From assembly GCA_023419655.1 (NCBI GenBank), contig JAEZXP010000059.1:1-39912 (forward strand): 39,912 bases of DNA, given 5' to 3'. Positions 1-8,517 of this stretch are shown here, in pieces. This stretch comes from Bacillota bacterium. Its GTDB lineage: Bacteria; Bacillota; Clostridia; Lachnospirales; Lachnospiraceae. Position numbers and translations under genes: made by a program. The number at the start of each line of letters is the position of its first letter. Position 1 is the first letter of the stretch. The notes below the pieces were generated by a model. The model was not told the origin of the DNA. It made no database searches and was given only the letters and a program-made list of their open reading frames with translations.

Positions 1-668
1 GTTCCTATGTAGTTGGTGCGGCAGCAGCAATTTTGACAACCTCAGGTGATGAAAAGACAAATGCCGAACATACAATTGGTTTTGTAGGCGGCGGTCAGAA
101 CACAGCGATAGAGGATTTCCTTGTTGGTTATATCGAAGGTGCTAAAGCAGTAGACCCGGATATCAAGGTTTTAATTTCTTACATCGGCAGCTTCTCTGAT
201 GCTGCGAAGGGTAAAGAGCTGGCGATGGCCCAGATTGACCAGGGAGCAGATGTTGTGTTTGCAGTTGCAGGCGGTGCCGGTCTTGGCGTATTGGACGGAG
301 CTGCTGAAAAGAATGTATATTCAATCGGCGTAGACGGTGACCAGTATGAAATCTTAAAAGGGGATGACCCGAAGATGGCAGCTGCGATTGCTACCTCTAT
401 GCAGAAGAAATGTGATAATACCGTTTATAACTGTGTAAGCGGCGCATTGGAAGGTACGCTGGCTTTTGGAACATATGATAAGCTGGGTCTGGCTGACGGT
501 GTGGTTGGTGCAGCTGATAATGAGAACTTCCGTTCGATTTTCACTGAAGCACAGATTACTCAGTTAAAAGATATTGAGGGTAAGGTTTCCTCTGGTGAAA
601 TAACTGTATTTACAGCGATTGGTGCAGATAATGAATCCATCCAGGCAATAAAGGATAGTGTTCAGTAA
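1..668 (+). CDS. BMP-family nucleoside/sugar-binding lipoprotein, 3' part
   Basis: This is the C-terminal part (about 221 codons, first full codon at 3) of a basic membrane protein (PnrA/BMP) type substrate-binding lipoprotein. The family captures purine nucleosides or related compounds outside the membrane for an ABC importer. The visible part has the periplasmic-binding-protein pattern: a strand-turn 'GFVGGGQNTAIEDF', then 'DQGADVVFAVAGGAGLG', then 'YSIGVDGDQYE' near the hinge. The signal peptide, lipobox and promoter lie before the window. The gene is read through from base 3, so internal TTG or ATG codons are not the real start. An ATPase and two permeases follow in the same direction, as is usual for this importer class. 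Substrate identity is inferred from family; nucleoside is most likely. Confidence 0.9.
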   Translation, partial: SYVVGAAAAILTTSGDEKTNAEHTIGFVGGGQNTAIEDFLVGYIEGAKAVDPDIKVLISYIGSFSDAAKGKELAMAQIDQGADVVFAVAGGAGLGVLDGAAEKNVYSIGVDGDQYEILKGDDPKMAAAIATSMQKKCDNTVYNCVSGALEGTLAFGTYDKLGLADGVVGAADNENFRSIFTEAQITQLKDIEGKVSSGEITVFTAIGADNESIQAIKDSVQ

Positions 669-681
669 GATGGAATATTTT

Positions 682-721
682 GACTGCCGCAGTTGAAAGG
701 AAATCTGCGGTAGTCTTTTTT
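682..721 (+). terminator. Hairpin with T tract after the BMP gene
   Basis: Arms ACTGCCGCAG and CTGCGGTAGT pair over ten positions (one G-U) around a 12-base loop and are followed by a T run. It lies between the binding-protein gene and the ATPase gene. In binding-protein-dependent importers such hairpins often give partial termination or 3'-end protection, so the binding protein is made in excess. The CTGCCGC core recurs in the hairpins at 10051-10125 and 25431-25493. Confidence 0.7.
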
Positions 722-786
722 CCTATAAGATAGGAACATTTCGACCGCTTAATGTGGTAAGGAAGAGAGAACGGGAGGAATATGGG

Positions 787-2343
787 ATGGAACAAAATAT
801 CCTGGTAATGGAAAACATTACAAAGGTCTATTCAAATGGCTTTGTAGCCAATAAGAATATAAACTTTTCTGTCCACGAAGGTGAAATTCATGCGCTGGTA
901 GGTGAGAATGGAGCCGGTAAAAGTACATTGATGAAGATGCTGTTTGGTTCTGAGAGACCGGATGAAGGCAGAATACTTCTTCATGGTCAGGAAATAAATG
1001 TAGAGAATCCTACAGTAGCTATAAATTATGGAATTGGAATGGTGCATCAGCACTTTATGCTTGTGCCGTCTTTGACAGTGGCAGACAATCTGGTGATAGG
1101 AATGGAGCCAAAGAAAAAAGGTCTGTATGATATTGCAAAGGCTGAGGAAATCGCAAGAGAATCTTCGGCAAAATATAATTTCCAGGTAGACCCCAAGGCA
1201 AGAATAAGAGATTTATCCGTAGGAAAAAAGCAAAAGGTTGAAATCTTGAAAGCTCTTGTCAGAGGAGCAAAAATACTGATTTTAGATGAGCCGACTGCCG
1301 TCCTTACTCCCCAGGAGACAAAGGAATTATTTGTGGAGCTAAAGCAATTAAAGGAGCAGGGATATACGGTAATCTTTATATCGCATAAGTTGAATGAAGT
1401 AACGGAACTGTGTGACCGCGTTACCGTCTTGCGGGCAGGTAAAATGATAGGTGTTGAAAATATAGAGAATATAACCGAGCAAGGCATCTCCCGTATGATG
1501 GTGGGACGTGATGTTCGTTTGAATATTGAAAAAGATAAGGCTGTTGCAAAAGAGACGGTTCTTAAGGTTGCGAATATCAACAAGATGAACTTTCTGGGCA
1601 AGCAGGTTTTAAATGATGTGTCCTTTACTATACCCGGGGGAGTAATCCTTGGTATTGCCGGTGTGGAAGGCAACGGACAAAGTGAAATTTCTGAAATCAT
1701 CTCCGGTATGGACCAGAACTATTCAGGAAATGTATCGATAAACGGACAGGATATCCGGCACATGGATGTTCGTAAAATCCGTGAAAATGGTGTGGCACAT
1801 ATTTCAGAGGACCGTATGACGTACGGAATCGTCGGAGACGGCAGTATATCTGAAAATATAATTTCTGACCGTTATTATAAGAAGAACTTCCAGAAGGGAC
1901 CCTTATTGAATCAGAAAAAGATTGACGAGCTGGTAAGTGACCTGATTGTTAAGTTCAATATAAAATGTGACGGAAAGGACCAGCCGATAAGGATGCTTTC
2001 CGGAGGTAATATGCAGAAGGTGGTTGCCGCCAGGGAATTTACCAGTGAAGCGGATTTGATTATTGCCAACCAGCCGACCCGTGGAATCGATATCGGCGCC
2101 AGCATGTTCCTTCGTAACAAGCTGGTTGAATTAAGAGATGCCGGTGCCGCAATTTTGCTGATTTCGGCTGATTTAAGTGAGGTAATGGAGGTCAGTGACC
2201 GGCTGATTGTTATGAGTGAAGGAAGGATATCCGCTTATTATGAAGACGCCTCCACGGTTACGGAGGATGAGATGGGACTTTATATGTTGGGTCTTAAGCA
2301 AATGAAACCGGAAGAGATTAGGAGGGCATCCAGTGAAAAATAA
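787..2343 (+). CDS. ABC importer ATPase with two nucleotide-binding domains (nucleoside type)
   Basis: A 518-residue duplicated ATPase of the RbsA/NupA (YufO) class that powers uptake for the BMP binding protein upstream. The first domain has Walker A 'GENGAGKST' (residues 39-47), signature 'LSVGKKQK' and Walker B 'ILILDEPTAVLTPQE'. The second has a degenerate Walker A 'GVEGNGQSE', signature 'LSGGNMQK' and 'LIIANQPTRGIDIGA', the usual asymmetric pattern of this family. The start at 787 is chosen because GGGAGG at 773-778 sits 8 bases before it; an upstream in-frame ATG at 754 has no such site. It overlaps the next gene by 11 bases, indicating translational coupling. Confidence 0.93.
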   Translation: MEQNILVMENITKVYSNGFVANKNINFSVHEGEIHALVGENGAGKSTLMKMLFGSERPDEGRILLHGQEINVENPTVAINYGIGMVHQHFMLVPSLTVADNLVIGMEPKKKGLYDIAKAEEIARESSAKYNFQVDPKARIRDLSVGKKQKVEILKALVRGAKILILDEPTAVLTPQETKELFVELKQLKEQGYTVIFISHKLNEVTELCDRVTVLRAGKMIGVENIENITEQGISRMMVGRDVRLNIEKDKAVAKETVLKVANINKMNFLGKQVLNDVSFTIPGGVILGIAGVEGNGQSEISEIISGMDQNYSGNVSINGQDIRHMDVRKIRENGVAHISEDRMTYGIVGDGSISENIISDRYYKKNFQKGPLLNQKKIDELVSDLIVKFNIKCDGKDQPIRMLSGGNMQKVVAAREFTSEADLIIANQPTRGIDIGASMFLRNKLVELRDAGAAILLISADLSEVMEVSDRLIVMSEGRISAYYEDASTVTEDEMGLYMLGLKQMKPEEIRRASSEK

Positions 2344-3406
2344 AAATATTGAAAAAATGTTTAAAGTTTATCGAACCCTTCTTGCCGTTGGTATAGCCAT
2401 CGCTATCGCATTTGCAATTATTTTCTTTATCAGTGATAATCCGCTGGAGACAATTAAGAGCTTCGTTTTAGGACCGCTCACCTCCAAACGCAGAATCGGT
2501 AATATATTCACGAACCTTATTCCGATGCTGTTCGTGGGCTCCGGTGTGTGCCTGATTTTTTCCGCCAATCAGACGAATATGGCGGTGGAAGGAGGATTTT
2601 TCGTAGGTGCCATGCTTGCAAGCGTTGTCGCCACCACGATAAAATTACCGGCAGGCATTCATTTGATAGTATGCCTTATCGCCGGTGGTGCTGCCGGTGC
2701 AATCGCCTGCCTGATTCCTGCATTTTTATTTGTAAAGTTTAATGCAAAGCCGGTGGTAAGCTCCATTATGGTTAATAATGCATGCCTGTATGTCGGTTTG
2801 TTCGTTATAAACCATCTTATCCGTGACCCGGCTGCGGGATTCCTGGCATCCTATAAGTTTGCAAGTACATCCCGTATCGGAAATATGGTTTCCGGCACAG
2901 GTGTTCACTATGGTATATTAATCGGTATAGCAGTACTTATCCTTACTTACCTGTATCTGAATAAGAGCAAGGCAGGGTATGAGATTCGTACCGTAGGCCG
3001 TAATGTGGATTTTGCAAAATATTCCGGCATAAACGTGAACCGTGTTATTACAAAGGCACAATTGCTGGGCGGAATCCTGGCAGGTGTAGGCGGAGCCGTA
3101 GAGGTACTGGGTATGTACCCGAGATTTCAGTATCAGGCACTGACGAATAATGGCTTTGACGGAATTATGATTGGAATCATGGCAGGATACAATCCGAAGA
3201 TGCTGCCGCTGGCCGCCTTGTTCCTGGCGTATATCAGAACCGGAGCGGACAGCATGCAAAGAACCAGTGACGTACCTGTTGAATTGGCAAATATTATGAT
3301 TTCTGTCATTGTTATTATGATTGTTGCAGAGAAATTCTTATATAAGATGAAGCATAAACGTATCGTGGCAGCGGCTAGTAGAGAGCTGGAAGGAAAGGAG
3401 GCGTAA
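2333..3406 (+). CDS. ABC importer permease 1 (nucleoside type, NupB/YufP-like)
   Basis: A 357-residue integral membrane permease of the BPD_transp_2 (LivH/RbsC) fold. It begins with a cytosolic stub then a long hydrophobic helix ('LLAVGIAIAIAFAIIFFI'), and has about eight to ten hydrophobic segments. It carries the family loop 'GYEIRTVGRNVDFAKYSGINVNR', which couples to the ATPase, and 'GGILAGVGGAVEVLG'. Translation probably starts at GTG 2333 with AGGAGGGC at 2320-2327. It overlaps the ATPase gene and is followed after five bases by the second permease, so the two permeases probably form the heterodimeric channel. Confidence 0.92.
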   Translation: MKNKNIEKMFKVYRTLLAVGIAIAIAFAIIFFISDNPLETIKSFVLGPLTSKRRIGNIFTNLIPMLFVGSGVCLIFSANQTNMAVEGGFFVGAMLASVVATTIKLPAGIHLIVCLIAGGAAGAIACLIPAFLFVKFNAKPVVSSIMVNNACLYVGLFVINHLIRDPAAGFLASYKFASTSRIGNMVSGTGVHYGILIGIAVLILTYLYLNKSKAGYEIRTVGRNVDFAKYSGINVNRVITKAQLLGGILAGVGGAVEVLGMYPRFQYQALTNNGFDGIMIGIMAGYNPKMLPLAALFLAYIRTGADSMQRTSDVPVELANIMISVIVIMIVAEKFLYKMKHKRIVAAASRELEGKEA

Positions 3407-3411
3407 TATAA

Positions 3412-4377
3412 ATGGATAAGATTTTATCGGCAATTTTTACCCCTGCATTTCTGTTCTCAGTAATCCGTGTATCAACTCCCCTGATTTTTGGGTCCATGGC
3501 TGCACTGATTTGTAACAGGGGAGGAATGCTCCATATTGCATTCGAGGGGATTATGCTGTCCGCAGCCTTCTTCGGAATGCTGATAAGTGCATGGACACAA
3601 AATATTGTTTTGGGAATTATAGGAGCAGTTGTAGGCGGACTTTTAATATCCATGCTGTTGGGATATTTTAACCTTGTATTGAATTCGGACCGGACATTAA
3701 CCGGTATAGCATTGAATACATTTGCTTCGGCAGGTACAATCTTTGCCCTGTATCTTCTGGTTAAGGATAAAGGCACCTCACGCTCTCTGCCTTCTCTGGT
3801 CGTTCCTAATATTGAGATACCGGTTATCAAGAACATTCCTGTATTAGGACCGGCTATATCAGGCCATAATGCATTGACCTACGTGGCTTTTATTGCAGTG
3901 ATTATTACGTATATACTTGTTTTTCGGACACCATTGGGACTGCGTATCCGTACGGTTGGCGAAAGTCCCGATGCGGCTACTTCAGTAGGTATCAATGTTA
4001 TGAAGGTACGCTTTACCACCTTGGCTATCAGTGCTGTCATTGCCTCCCTGGCCGGAGCATATATGTCCATGGGATATCTAAGCTGGTTTTCCAGAGATAT
4101 GATGGCAGGCCGCGGCTTCATGTCCATTGCCGCTCAGAATCTGGGAGTTGCACTTCCTCTGCCGAGCTTTTTGGCCTCCGTTGGTTTCGGAGCGGTAACC
4201 GCTTTGGCGAACGTCCTGCAGACACTGAATATGCCTTCTGAAATTATTCAGTCACTGCCCTATGTTGCCACGCTGATTGGACTGGGTCTCTTTGGATACA
4301 TCGGAGATTTAAGCAAACGGAAACGCTCAAAGGTTGGATTAAAGGTTGCTAAGGTGAAGGAAGGGGAATCGGCATGA
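3412..4377 (+). CDS. ABC importer permease 2 (nucleoside type, NupC/YufQ-like)
   Basis: A 321-residue permease, shorter than its partner, with the same fold. It has the coupling-loop sequence 'GLRIRTVGESPDAATSVGINV' followed by 'ASLAGAYMSMG', and repeated hydrophobic helices throughout. AAAGGAGG at 3394-3401 precedes ATG 3412. Its stop overlaps the start of the esterase gene by four bases (ATGA), so the esterase is translated with the importer. Together with the three genes upstream it makes a complete binding protein, ATPase and two-permease importer. Purine or other nucleosides are the likely substrates from family knowledge; nothing in the sequence proves this. Confidence 0.92.
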   Translation: MDKILSAIFTPAFLFSVIRVSTPLIFGSMAALICNRGGMLHIAFEGIMLSAAFFGMLISAWTQNIVLGIIGAVVGGLLISMLLGYFNLVLNSDRTLTGIALNTFASAGTIFALYLLVKDKGTSRSLPSLVVPNIEIPVIKNIPVLGPAISGHNALTYVAFIAVIITYILVFRTPLGLRIRTVGESPDAATSVGINVMKVRFTTLAISAVIASLAGAYMSMGYLSWFSRDMMAGRGFMSIAAQNLGVALPLPSFLASVGFGAVTALANVLQTLNMPSEIIQSLPYVATLIGLGLFGYIGDLSKRKRSKVGLKVAKVKEGESA

Positions 4378-5174
4378 TTTTGAGTCATTGCAATTTTTAC
4401 TCAAAAGTCCTTCATAACCATGTGGACGTGAATGTTCTTATTCCGACGATGCCTGACAATGATTACTTTACCCATGATTTGGACGAGATATATGGAGAAA
4501 GGAATATCCCTGTATTGTATCTGCTTCATGGGGCGCTGGACGACTATACCATGTGGCTGCGTCATACGAACATAGAGCGTTATGCCGAGGAAGCGGGTAT
4601 TGCAGTTGTAATGCCCTCCGGTCAGAATGGTTTTTATTCCAATGCAATCCATGGACTGAATTATTTTGATTATATAACAGAGGAATTACCCCGATTGATT
4701 GAATATACATTTCCGGTATCCCGTGACAGAGAACACCGCTATATTGCAGGACCATCCATGGGCGGATACGGAGCTGCAAAATGCGGCCTTGGCAGACCGG
4801 ACCTGTACCGTGCATTCGCAGACCTCTCAGGAGCAGTAGACCCGGAAAAGCTGGAACCTCTGATGACACAGATGGGCTTTGGATTTTTTAGATATGATTT
4901 GATATTCGGAGGCAGTGATAAAGTAACGGGCAGCAAGGATGACCTGAAGGTTATGGCTGAAAACTGCAGAGAATACGATAAAAAACCCTATGCCTTCATT
5001 ACATGCGGTGAAGAGGATACGAATAATTACGAAATGAATTTCGAATTATACGAAAAACTGAAGAGCTGTGGCTTTGAGACGGAGTTTTTTGGCGGTCATG
5101 GATATCATGATTGGATATACTGGGACAAATGCATTGACATGTTTATTAAAAACATTAAGAAGATACGCGAATAA
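4374..5174 (+). CDS. Esterase-D/FrmB-like alpha/beta-hydrolase
   Basis: A 266-residue serine esterase of the 'putative esterase' family (S-formylglutathione hydrolase, tributyrin esterase, antigen 85 fold). The nucleophile elbow is 'GPSMGG' with Ser128; likely partners are Asp215 ('CGEEDTNN') and His245 ('GGHGYHDW'). The oxyanion-side motif 'LYLLHGALDDYTMW' is at about 48-61. There is no signal peptide, so it acts in the cytosol. It overlaps the second permease by four bases, placing it in the importer operon. It may remove acyl groups from imported esters, for example acylated nucleosides or sugars, but that is inference. The 3' end runs into the hairpin element starting at 5166. Confidence 0.85.
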   Translation: MILSHCNFYSKVLHNHVDVNVLIPTMPDNDYFTHDLDEIYGERNIPVLYLLHGALDDYTMWLRHTNIERYAEEAGIAVVMPSGQNGFYSNAIHGLNYFDYITEELPRLIEYTFPVSRDREHRYIAGPSMGGYGAAKCGLGRPDLYRAFADLSGAVDPEKLEPLMTQMGFGFFRYDLIFGGSDKVTGSKDDLKVMAENCREYDKKPYAFITCGEEDTNNYEMNFELYEKLKSCGFETEFFGGHGYHDWIYWDKCIDMFIKNIKKIRE

Positions 5175-5356
5175 GTTGCGGACTTTTGAGTTTAATCCGC
5201 TTATTCACGTAAATTTATGATATAATGAACGCTAAAGCGTTCATATGGCAAGTTACTTCGTAACTTGAATATGTCCTGGAAAACGGACAGAATTATGATA
5301 TAATGTATACGAATAAGTGGATTCGTCCATACGTGAAATTAATCCGCGTTCGTATA
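5166..5356 (+). repeat. Hairpin-rich repeat element, copy 1, with two TATAAT boxes
   Basis: A chain of inverted repeats fills the space between the esterase and the GntR gene. Hairpin 1 (5166-5209) pairs CGCGAATAAG..GCGGA with TCCGC..TTATTCACG. Then GAACGC/GCGTTC (5227-5242), CAAGTTAC/GTAACTTG (5249-5267, flanked by CATAT/ATATG), GTCC/GGAC (5273-5288), and a last hairpin with perfect arms TATACGAA (5306-5313) and TTCGTATA (5349-5356). TTATGATATAATG occurs twice, giving -10-like boxes at 5221-5226 and 5299-5304. The modules GTTTAATCCGCTTATT (5190-5205) and CACGTAAATTTA (5206-5217) recur at 11056-11096. No good -35 box is seen for either -10. Confidence 0.6.
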
Positions 5357-5380
5357 AAAGCTTGTGGGAGGCTGCTGTGT

Positions 5381-6121
5381 ATGTCAAATAATAATGAAAA
5401 ACCGGGAAAAGGTAATGGCACGAAGAGCAATATGTATGTTAACCAGGCATCGGATATTGCATATGAATATATCGTTGATAAAATCAGGCAGGGACAGTGG
5501 AAGCCCGGCGATAAGATAGCGACGGAGACACAATTGGTAGAGATGATTGGAGTCAGCAGAATCGCAATCCGAAACGCAATCGAAAGATTGGTTACGCTGT
5601 CTGTTTTAAATAAGATTCAGGGCTCCGGCACCTATGTTGAGAAGATAGAAAATATGTCCATAATGAGTGCCCATATATTTAGCCTTGACGAAGATTTTGT
5701 CCTCAAAATACTGGAATTTCGAAAAATGTTTGATTCCTATAATATAGAATTATTTATCGAGCATGCCACCGACGAAGATATAAAAGAACTGGAGCATAAT
5801 TATGTGGAAATGATTGCTGCCAAGGATGATATGCTGCAATTTCATCAATTGGATAACAGCTTTCATGATATCATTGCCATCGGTACCCGAAATCCTCTAA
5901 TTATACAGATATCCAGAATCTTCATGGATGTGTTTGAAGAGAATCAAAAGATGATGTACCATAGTACCGGACCGGCAAGTGCAATATACTACCATGGAAA
6001 AATGATAGAGGCGATAAAGGAGCGTAATTCCGAGATTGCCTCCATTTATGCCAGGGTAGCGATTGAGAAGTCAATTAAGAACCTATCTTCCCGAACAGAC
6101 CGTGATACGAAAGGAGAATGA
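5381..6121 (+). CDS. GntR/FadR-type transcriptional regulator (FCD domain)
   Basis: A 246-residue regulator. A winged-helix GntR domain ('SDIAYEYIVDKIRQGQWKPGDKIATETQLVEMIGVSRIAIRNAIERLVTLS', split here as read) covers about residues 20-85. An all-helical FCD ligand domain covers about 100-235, with candidate metal/ligand His residues in 'QLDNSFHDIIAIGTRNPLI' and 'YYHGKMIEAI'. The start at 5381 is chosen because GGGAGG at 5366-5371 is nine bases upstream; an earlier in-frame ATG at 5303 lies inside a -10 box. It is followed after three bases by the glycine radical enzyme gene, so it probably controls that operon. Its effector is unknown; FCD regulators usually bind small organic acids. Confidence 0.9.
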   Translation: MSNNNEKPGKGNGTKSNMYVNQASDIAYEYIVDKIRQGQWKPGDKIATETQLVEMIGVSRIAIRNAIERLVTLSVLNKIQGSGTYVEKIENMSIMSAHIFSLDEDFVLKILEFRKMFDSYNIELFIEHATDEDIKELEHNYVEMIAAKDDMLQFHQLDNSFHDIIAIGTRNPLIIQISRIFMDVFEENQKMMYHSTGPASAIYYHGKMIEAIKERNSEIASIYARVAIEKSIKNLSSRTDRDTKGE

Positions 6122-6124
6122 TTT

Positions 6125-7639
6125 ATGGGAAATGTAACAACGACGCAGGCTACTTACGATATTTTAACATCAAAGCGTTTAACATATAAGCAAAAGCTGA
6201 TTCAGTTGGCGAAACAGGCGGAAAATAGTCTGGATGTTTTGAAAATACCTGAAAAATTCGCAAAGTATTATGAAACCCGTGCACTTTGCGATATGGAAGA
6301 GGGGAATGCTCCCTATCGTCCCCGTTATGTTATGGTGGACTTTGAGCGTTTCATGAAGCAGGGAAGTGAATTCTTAAAGATTTCTCCTCCCCAAACCCTG
6401 GATGAGGCAATCTTTGCGCTGCTTACCCTTTATTCCCATGTACCTTCAATTACAACGATGCCCGTCTATATAGGTGATTTGGATTCCTTGCTGGACCCTT
6501 TCCTTGACGGACTCAGTGATGATGAGGTTAAAGCCAAATTCAAATTATTTCTTAATTATATTGACCGCACGATTGCGGATGGATATTGCCATGCCAATCT
6601 GGGACCCAGGGATTTAAGAGCTACCCGTCTTTTTCTTGAATGTGAACAGGAGCTGCAAAATGCGGTGCCTAATTTTACGATGAAGTATGACATGGATATT
6701 ACTCCCGATGATTTAATGGAAAAAGCCATAAGCTGTGCCCTTACCTGCGCCAATCCGGCAATTGCAAACCATAAGGCACATAAGTCCACTTATTGGGACT
6801 ACGGCGTATCCAGCTGTTACAATGTATTGCCTCTTCGGGGCGGTTCTTATATTCTGTCCCGTGTGGTGATTCCCCGTCTTGCCAGGATGGCAGAAAGCAC
6901 CGAACATTTTCTGAACGAAGTTTTGCCGGAGGCTTTACAGGGGCTTGGCGAATACATGGATGAAAGAGTCCGTTTTCTGGTTGAGGAATCAGGATTCTTT
7001 GAAAGCTCCTTTTTAGTAAAAGAAGGGCTGATTGAAAGAGAAAACTTTACAGGCATGTTCGGTATCGCGGGATTATGCGACGGGGTGAATTATCTGCTTC
7101 ATGACAGCGGCAAGCGATATGGAAGTGACCGGGAAGCCGATGACCTGGCAGAACAGATAGTAAAGATTATCTCTGACTTTGTTAGCAATTATCCGGCAAA
7201 ATACTGTGAAGTATCCGGAGGACGTTATTATCTCCATGCCCAGGCAGGCCTTTCAACGGACCATGGGGTTACCTCCGGCATCCGTATCGTTGTGGGAGAT
7301 GAGCCTGAGAATATTGCAGACCATTTAAGACACAGTGCAAGATTCCACAAGTATTTTCCTACAGGCTGCTCAGACATCTTCCCGTTTGAGAGTACGACAA
7401 AAAATAATCCGGCGGCAGTGCTGGATATCATAAAGGGTGCTTTCTCTATTGGGGACAAGTACATGGCCATCTATCAGTCGGACGGTGATTTGGTGCGTAT
7501 TACAGGCTATCTTGCCAAGAGAAGCGATATCGAAAAATATGATAAAGGTGAAGTGGTGCTTCAGGATACGGTTCAGAACGGAAGCGCCAACTACAAGTTA
7601 AACCGCCTTCATGAAAGAAAGGTTCGCTCTGATGCTTAA
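6125..7639 (+). CDS. yjjI: YjjI-family glycine radical enzyme
   Basis: A 504-residue glycine radical enzyme of the YjjI type, much shorter than pyruvate formate-lyase or diol dehydratases (about 760-850 residues). The radical site is 'VRITGY' with Gly461, 43 residues before the C-terminus, matching the family pattern R-V/I-x-G-Y. The likely thiyl Cys is Cys231 in 'YGVSSCYNVLPLRGG'. Like other members it should be oxygen-sensitive and need activation by the radical SAM protein encoded next. The reaction of YjjI enzymes is not known to me. The gene lies three bases after a GntR regulator and overlaps the activase gene. In E. coli yjjI sits beside the deoCABD operon; here it follows a nucleoside-type importer. 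Confidence 0.9.
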   Translation: MGNVTTTQATYDILTSKRLTYKQKLIQLAKQAENSLDVLKIPEKFAKYYETRALCDMEEGNAPYRPRYVMVDFERFMKQGSEFLKISPPQTLDEAIFALLTLYSHVPSITTMPVYIGDLDSLLDPFLDGLSDDEVKAKFKLFLNYIDRTIADGYCHANLGPRDLRATRLFLECEQELQNAVPNFTMKYDMDITPDDLMEKAISCALTCANPAIANHKAHKSTYWDYGVSSCYNVLPLRGGSYILSRVVIPRLARMAESTEHFLNEVLPEALQGLGEYMDERVRFLVEESGFFESSFLVKEGLIERENFTGMFGIAGLCDGVNYLLHDSGKRYGSDREADDLAEQIVKIISDFVSNYPAKYCEVSGGRYYLHAQAGLSTDHGVTSGIRIVVGDEPENIADHLRHSARFHKYFPTGCSDIFPFESTTKNNPAAVLDIIKGAFSIGDKYMAIYQSDGDLVRITGYLAKRSDIEKYDKGEVVLQDTVQNGSANYKLNRLHERKVRSDA

Positions 7640-8468
7640 AGCACCGGTTAATAAAATCATCGACCATACGACGGTGGACGGTCCCGGAAACCGCACGGCA
7701 ATATTTTTGCAGGGATGTAATATCAAGTGTAAATATTGCCATAACCCTGAGACGCAGAATCTGTGCAATCATTGCCAGGCCTGTGTAAAAACCTGTCCGG
7801 CGGGGGCCCTGACTGTAGCAGAGGGAAAGGTAATATGGAATATAAAAAAATGTGCCGGATGCGATACCTGCATAAAGACCTGCCCGCATTACAGTTCTCC
7901 TAAAATAGCTGAAATGACAGTGGATGAGGTATTTGAACGAATCAAAGTCAATATGCCGTTCATTCGGGGAATTACCGTCTCCGGGGGAGAATGCTCCTTA
8001 TATCTGCCCTTTCTGCGGGAATTATTTACGAAGTGTAAAAGTATCGGGCTTACCTGCCTTATGGACTGCAACGGAACCATACCCATATGGAATGACCCGG
8101 TGCTGAAGGTATGTGATGGCGTCATGCTTGATGTAAAGGCCTGGTCTTCTGAGAAATTTCAAAAGCTGACCGGGGCGGATAACACAGTGGTAAAAGAAAA
8201 TCTTCTCCGTCTGTCTGACATGAACAAGCTGGAAGAAATTCGCATCGTATGCCTTGATAATTATGTCGATGCAGAAGATACGATAGAAGGAATTGCTGCT
8301 TCGGTATCGCAGCAAACCAGAGAGAATGTGCTTCTTAAACTGATTCGTTTTCGTAATTTCGGCGTAAAAGGAGAACTAAAGACAACAGAAGCTCCTTCTG
8401 CGGAGTATATGGAGCGGTTAAAACAGATTGCCGCAGAACATGGCTTTGGTAAGATACGAATTGTATAA
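7632..8468 (+). CDS. yjjW: YjjW-type glycine radical enzyme activase (radical SAM)
   Basis: A 278-residue radical SAM protein that should generate the glycyl radical on the enzyme encoded just upstream. The SAM cluster motif CX3CX2C is Cys29, Cys33 and Cys36 in 'GCNIKCKYCHNPE', after 'VDGPGN'. A ferredoxin-like insert follows with two four-Cys sets (Cys45, 48, 51, 55 and Cys74, 77, 80, 84), as in activases with auxiliary clusters. 'TVSGGECSLYL' resembles the GGE motif that contacts SAM. ATG 7632 is preferred, eight bases overlapping the enzyme gene, with AGAAAGG at 7616-7622; ATG 7611 is possible. The overlap implies coupled translation of enzyme and activase. Confidence 0.9.
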   Translation: MLKAPVNKIIDHTTVDGPGNRTAIFLQGCNIKCKYCHNPETQNLCNHCQACVKTCPAGALTVAEGKVIWNIKKCAGCDTCIKTCPHYSSPKIAEMTVDEVFERIKVNMPFIRGITVSGGECSLYLPFLRELFTKCKSIGLTCLMDCNGTIPIWNDPVLKVCDGVMLDVKAWSSEKFQKLTGADNTVVKENLLRLSDMNKLEEIRIVCLDNYVDAEDTIEGIAASVSQQTRENVLLKLIRFRNFGVKGELKTTEAPSAEYMERLKQIAAEHGFGKIRIV

Positions 8469-8517
8469 ATGAATTCTCTTATATAACAGAAATAGAATAT
8501 ACCTTGCTGTATCACCT

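Noticed and set aside
1047..1700. Minus-strand open frames inside the importer ATPase and other large genes
   Set aside because: They are antisense to genes with clear motifs, have no ribosome sites and encode no recognisable proteins.
5303..5381. An upstream in-frame ATG for the GntR regulator
   Set aside because: It lies in a -10 box and the leader hairpin, with no ribosome site; GGGAGG before 5381 fits better.
6125..8468. Pyruvate formate-lyase and its activase
   Set aside because: The enzyme is about 250 residues too short, lacks the adjacent Cys-Cys of pyruvate formate-lyase, and the sequence pattern fits YjjI; the activase carries two extra ferredoxin-type clusters.
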